From Diphasiastrum complanatum (Eukaryota > Streptophyta > Lycopodiopsida > Lycopodiales > Lycopodiaceae), in contig MU832143.1 of NCBI GenBank assembly GCA_029204225.1, positions 1 to 64,000 of the forward strand: a stretch of 64,000 nt of DNA, in the 5' to 3' direction. The stretch's first letter is position 1; each line of letters begins with the position of its first letter. The translations under genes were made by a program, and so were the position numbers. Of this stretch, positions 63,151 through 64,000 are shown piece by piece. A model generated the notes under the pieces. That model saw only the letters and a list, made by a program, of their open reading frames with translations, had not been told where the DNA came from and did no database searches.

Positions 63151-64000
63151 TTTCTTCTCAAGATGTTAACTTTCTTTCTTTCTTTCTCCACGGTTCCATC
63201 TCGATCTCCACGGTTCCATCTCCATCTCCACGCAGCCATCTTCATCTCCTCGTTGCTTCCATCTCCATGCAACTCTCACTTCTTTCTAGCTTTCTATGTG
63301 GCTAGATCTACCTTTTATGTGCATGACACTTTCTTGCATCAGTTTTAGCTACTCTAAGCTTGTTTCTCAAGATTTCATCGGTGCTATCACACCACTCCTG
63401 AGAACATCTTCTCGTTGAATGAGTACACTTCTAAGCAATTTGCTGCTTTTCTTTCACAACTCAATGAACGTCGTGCGGATTTGCTTACTAAGACTGCCAT
63501 GATTGACGCTCAACAGACTGAAATTGCTTCTCTTCGTGCTGCACTTAGTGCTTTGCAAAGGGACATCATCACTAATATCTCCTGTGCTGTTGAGGGTACT
63601 AAGGCATCCAGGAGTAAGCTTCCCCTACTTGAGCGCCAAATACATGACACTGTTGAGTGCACTGCCCGGATTCCCGTTCTTGAACAGTGGCTTCATGAGA
63701 TGGTGGAACATGTACAGAAGGTACCTACTCTCGAGCAAGAAGAGACCAAATCATGGGCTTATATCCTAAGATCATCTATCACCTCTTCGTCTTCTGTAGC
63801 ACCCTCCTTAGACACCACGGTACAAGGCGTCTTGGCAGTACAACAATGCCGAGATGACAAAAAGCTCAACTTAAGATTCTGGGGTCTTCCTACTGAGGAC
63901 ACATCACTGGACCAGGTAACCTCTTTGTTTACTCACGTATGGGGCTCTCAGTTCTAGGTATCCAATATGCTTGTTGGCGCCTCCAACATGATTTGAAGGT
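63151..64000 (+). mobile_element. Third LINE copy: 5' region and ORF1, continues past window
   Basis: Pyrimidine-rich repeats ('ctccacggttccatctc') lead into an open frame from 63415 to 63957 (no ATG at its start) with a long coiled coil ('AQQTEIASLRAALSALQRDI') and 'KSWAYILRSS', then 'KKLNLRFWGLPTEDTSLDQV', the start of the RRM-like domain. It sits head-to-tail behind the previous copy. Confidence 0.7.

Overview
This window is nuclear DNA from a land plant with a large, repeat-packed genome. Nearly everything is LTR retrotransposon (mostly Copia-type, one Gypsy chromovirus) or LINE. At least seven recognisable primer-binding sites match the initiator-Met tRNA type (TGGTATCAGAGC), and most transposon reading frames are broken. 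Against that background there is one clear host gene: a protein kinase of the MOK/LF4 type (RCK branch of the CMGC kinases), spread over at least five exons between 40140 and 57693 on the + strand. Its splice sites and phases all agree, and it carries the glycine loop, VAIK, HRD, DFG and TEY motifs. MOK/LF4 kinases control cilium length in green algae and animals. Their presence in a plant suggests a lineage with swimming sperm (bryophyte, lycophyte, fern, cycad or Ginkgo); this is inference from one gene.

Layout. 1-9.6 kb: remnants of several Copia-like elements (a 3' LTR at 1087-1855, a gag at 3251-3859, a doubled primer-binding site at about 5950, a 5' LTR ending near 7482). 9.6-24.2 kb: a three-level nest. 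A minus-strand Copia element (A) is split in its 5' LTR by a plus-strand non-autonomous element (B, 12743-23626, target duplication TGCAT/TGAAT). B is split in its 3' LTR by a minus-strand gag-only element (C, 18035-23590, target duplication GGATC, two 647-bp LTRs). 24.8-27.4 kb: element D, a relative of B sharing an unusual internal protein module. 27.4-33.3 kb: mostly featureless, with diverged duplications, a homopurine/homopyrimidine tract and a broken gag.

33.3-35.2 kb: a four-copy tandem repeat of about 165 bp in front of a two-exon gene model (34634-35185) of unknown function. 35.2-37.1 kb: an internally deleted minus-strand Copia element. 38.0-38.7 kb: a Gypsy fossil. 39.0-39.4 kb: facing (GA)n and (CT)n arrays.

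40.1-57.7 kb: the MOK-like kinase. Its 15.5-kb intron holds LINE pieces, a chimeric chromovirus and a Copia element, all in the sense direction. After the activation-loop exon a second intron of more than 6.3 kb runs off the window and holds three head-to-tail LINE segments. The rest of the kinase (APE motif onward) and its start codon are not visible.

The strongest leads are the kinase with its sense-loaded introns, a duplicated unnamed module in the B/D elements, the gag-only element C with its 1024-residue protein, and a perfect palindrome CACACGTGTG repeated across otherwise different LTRs.
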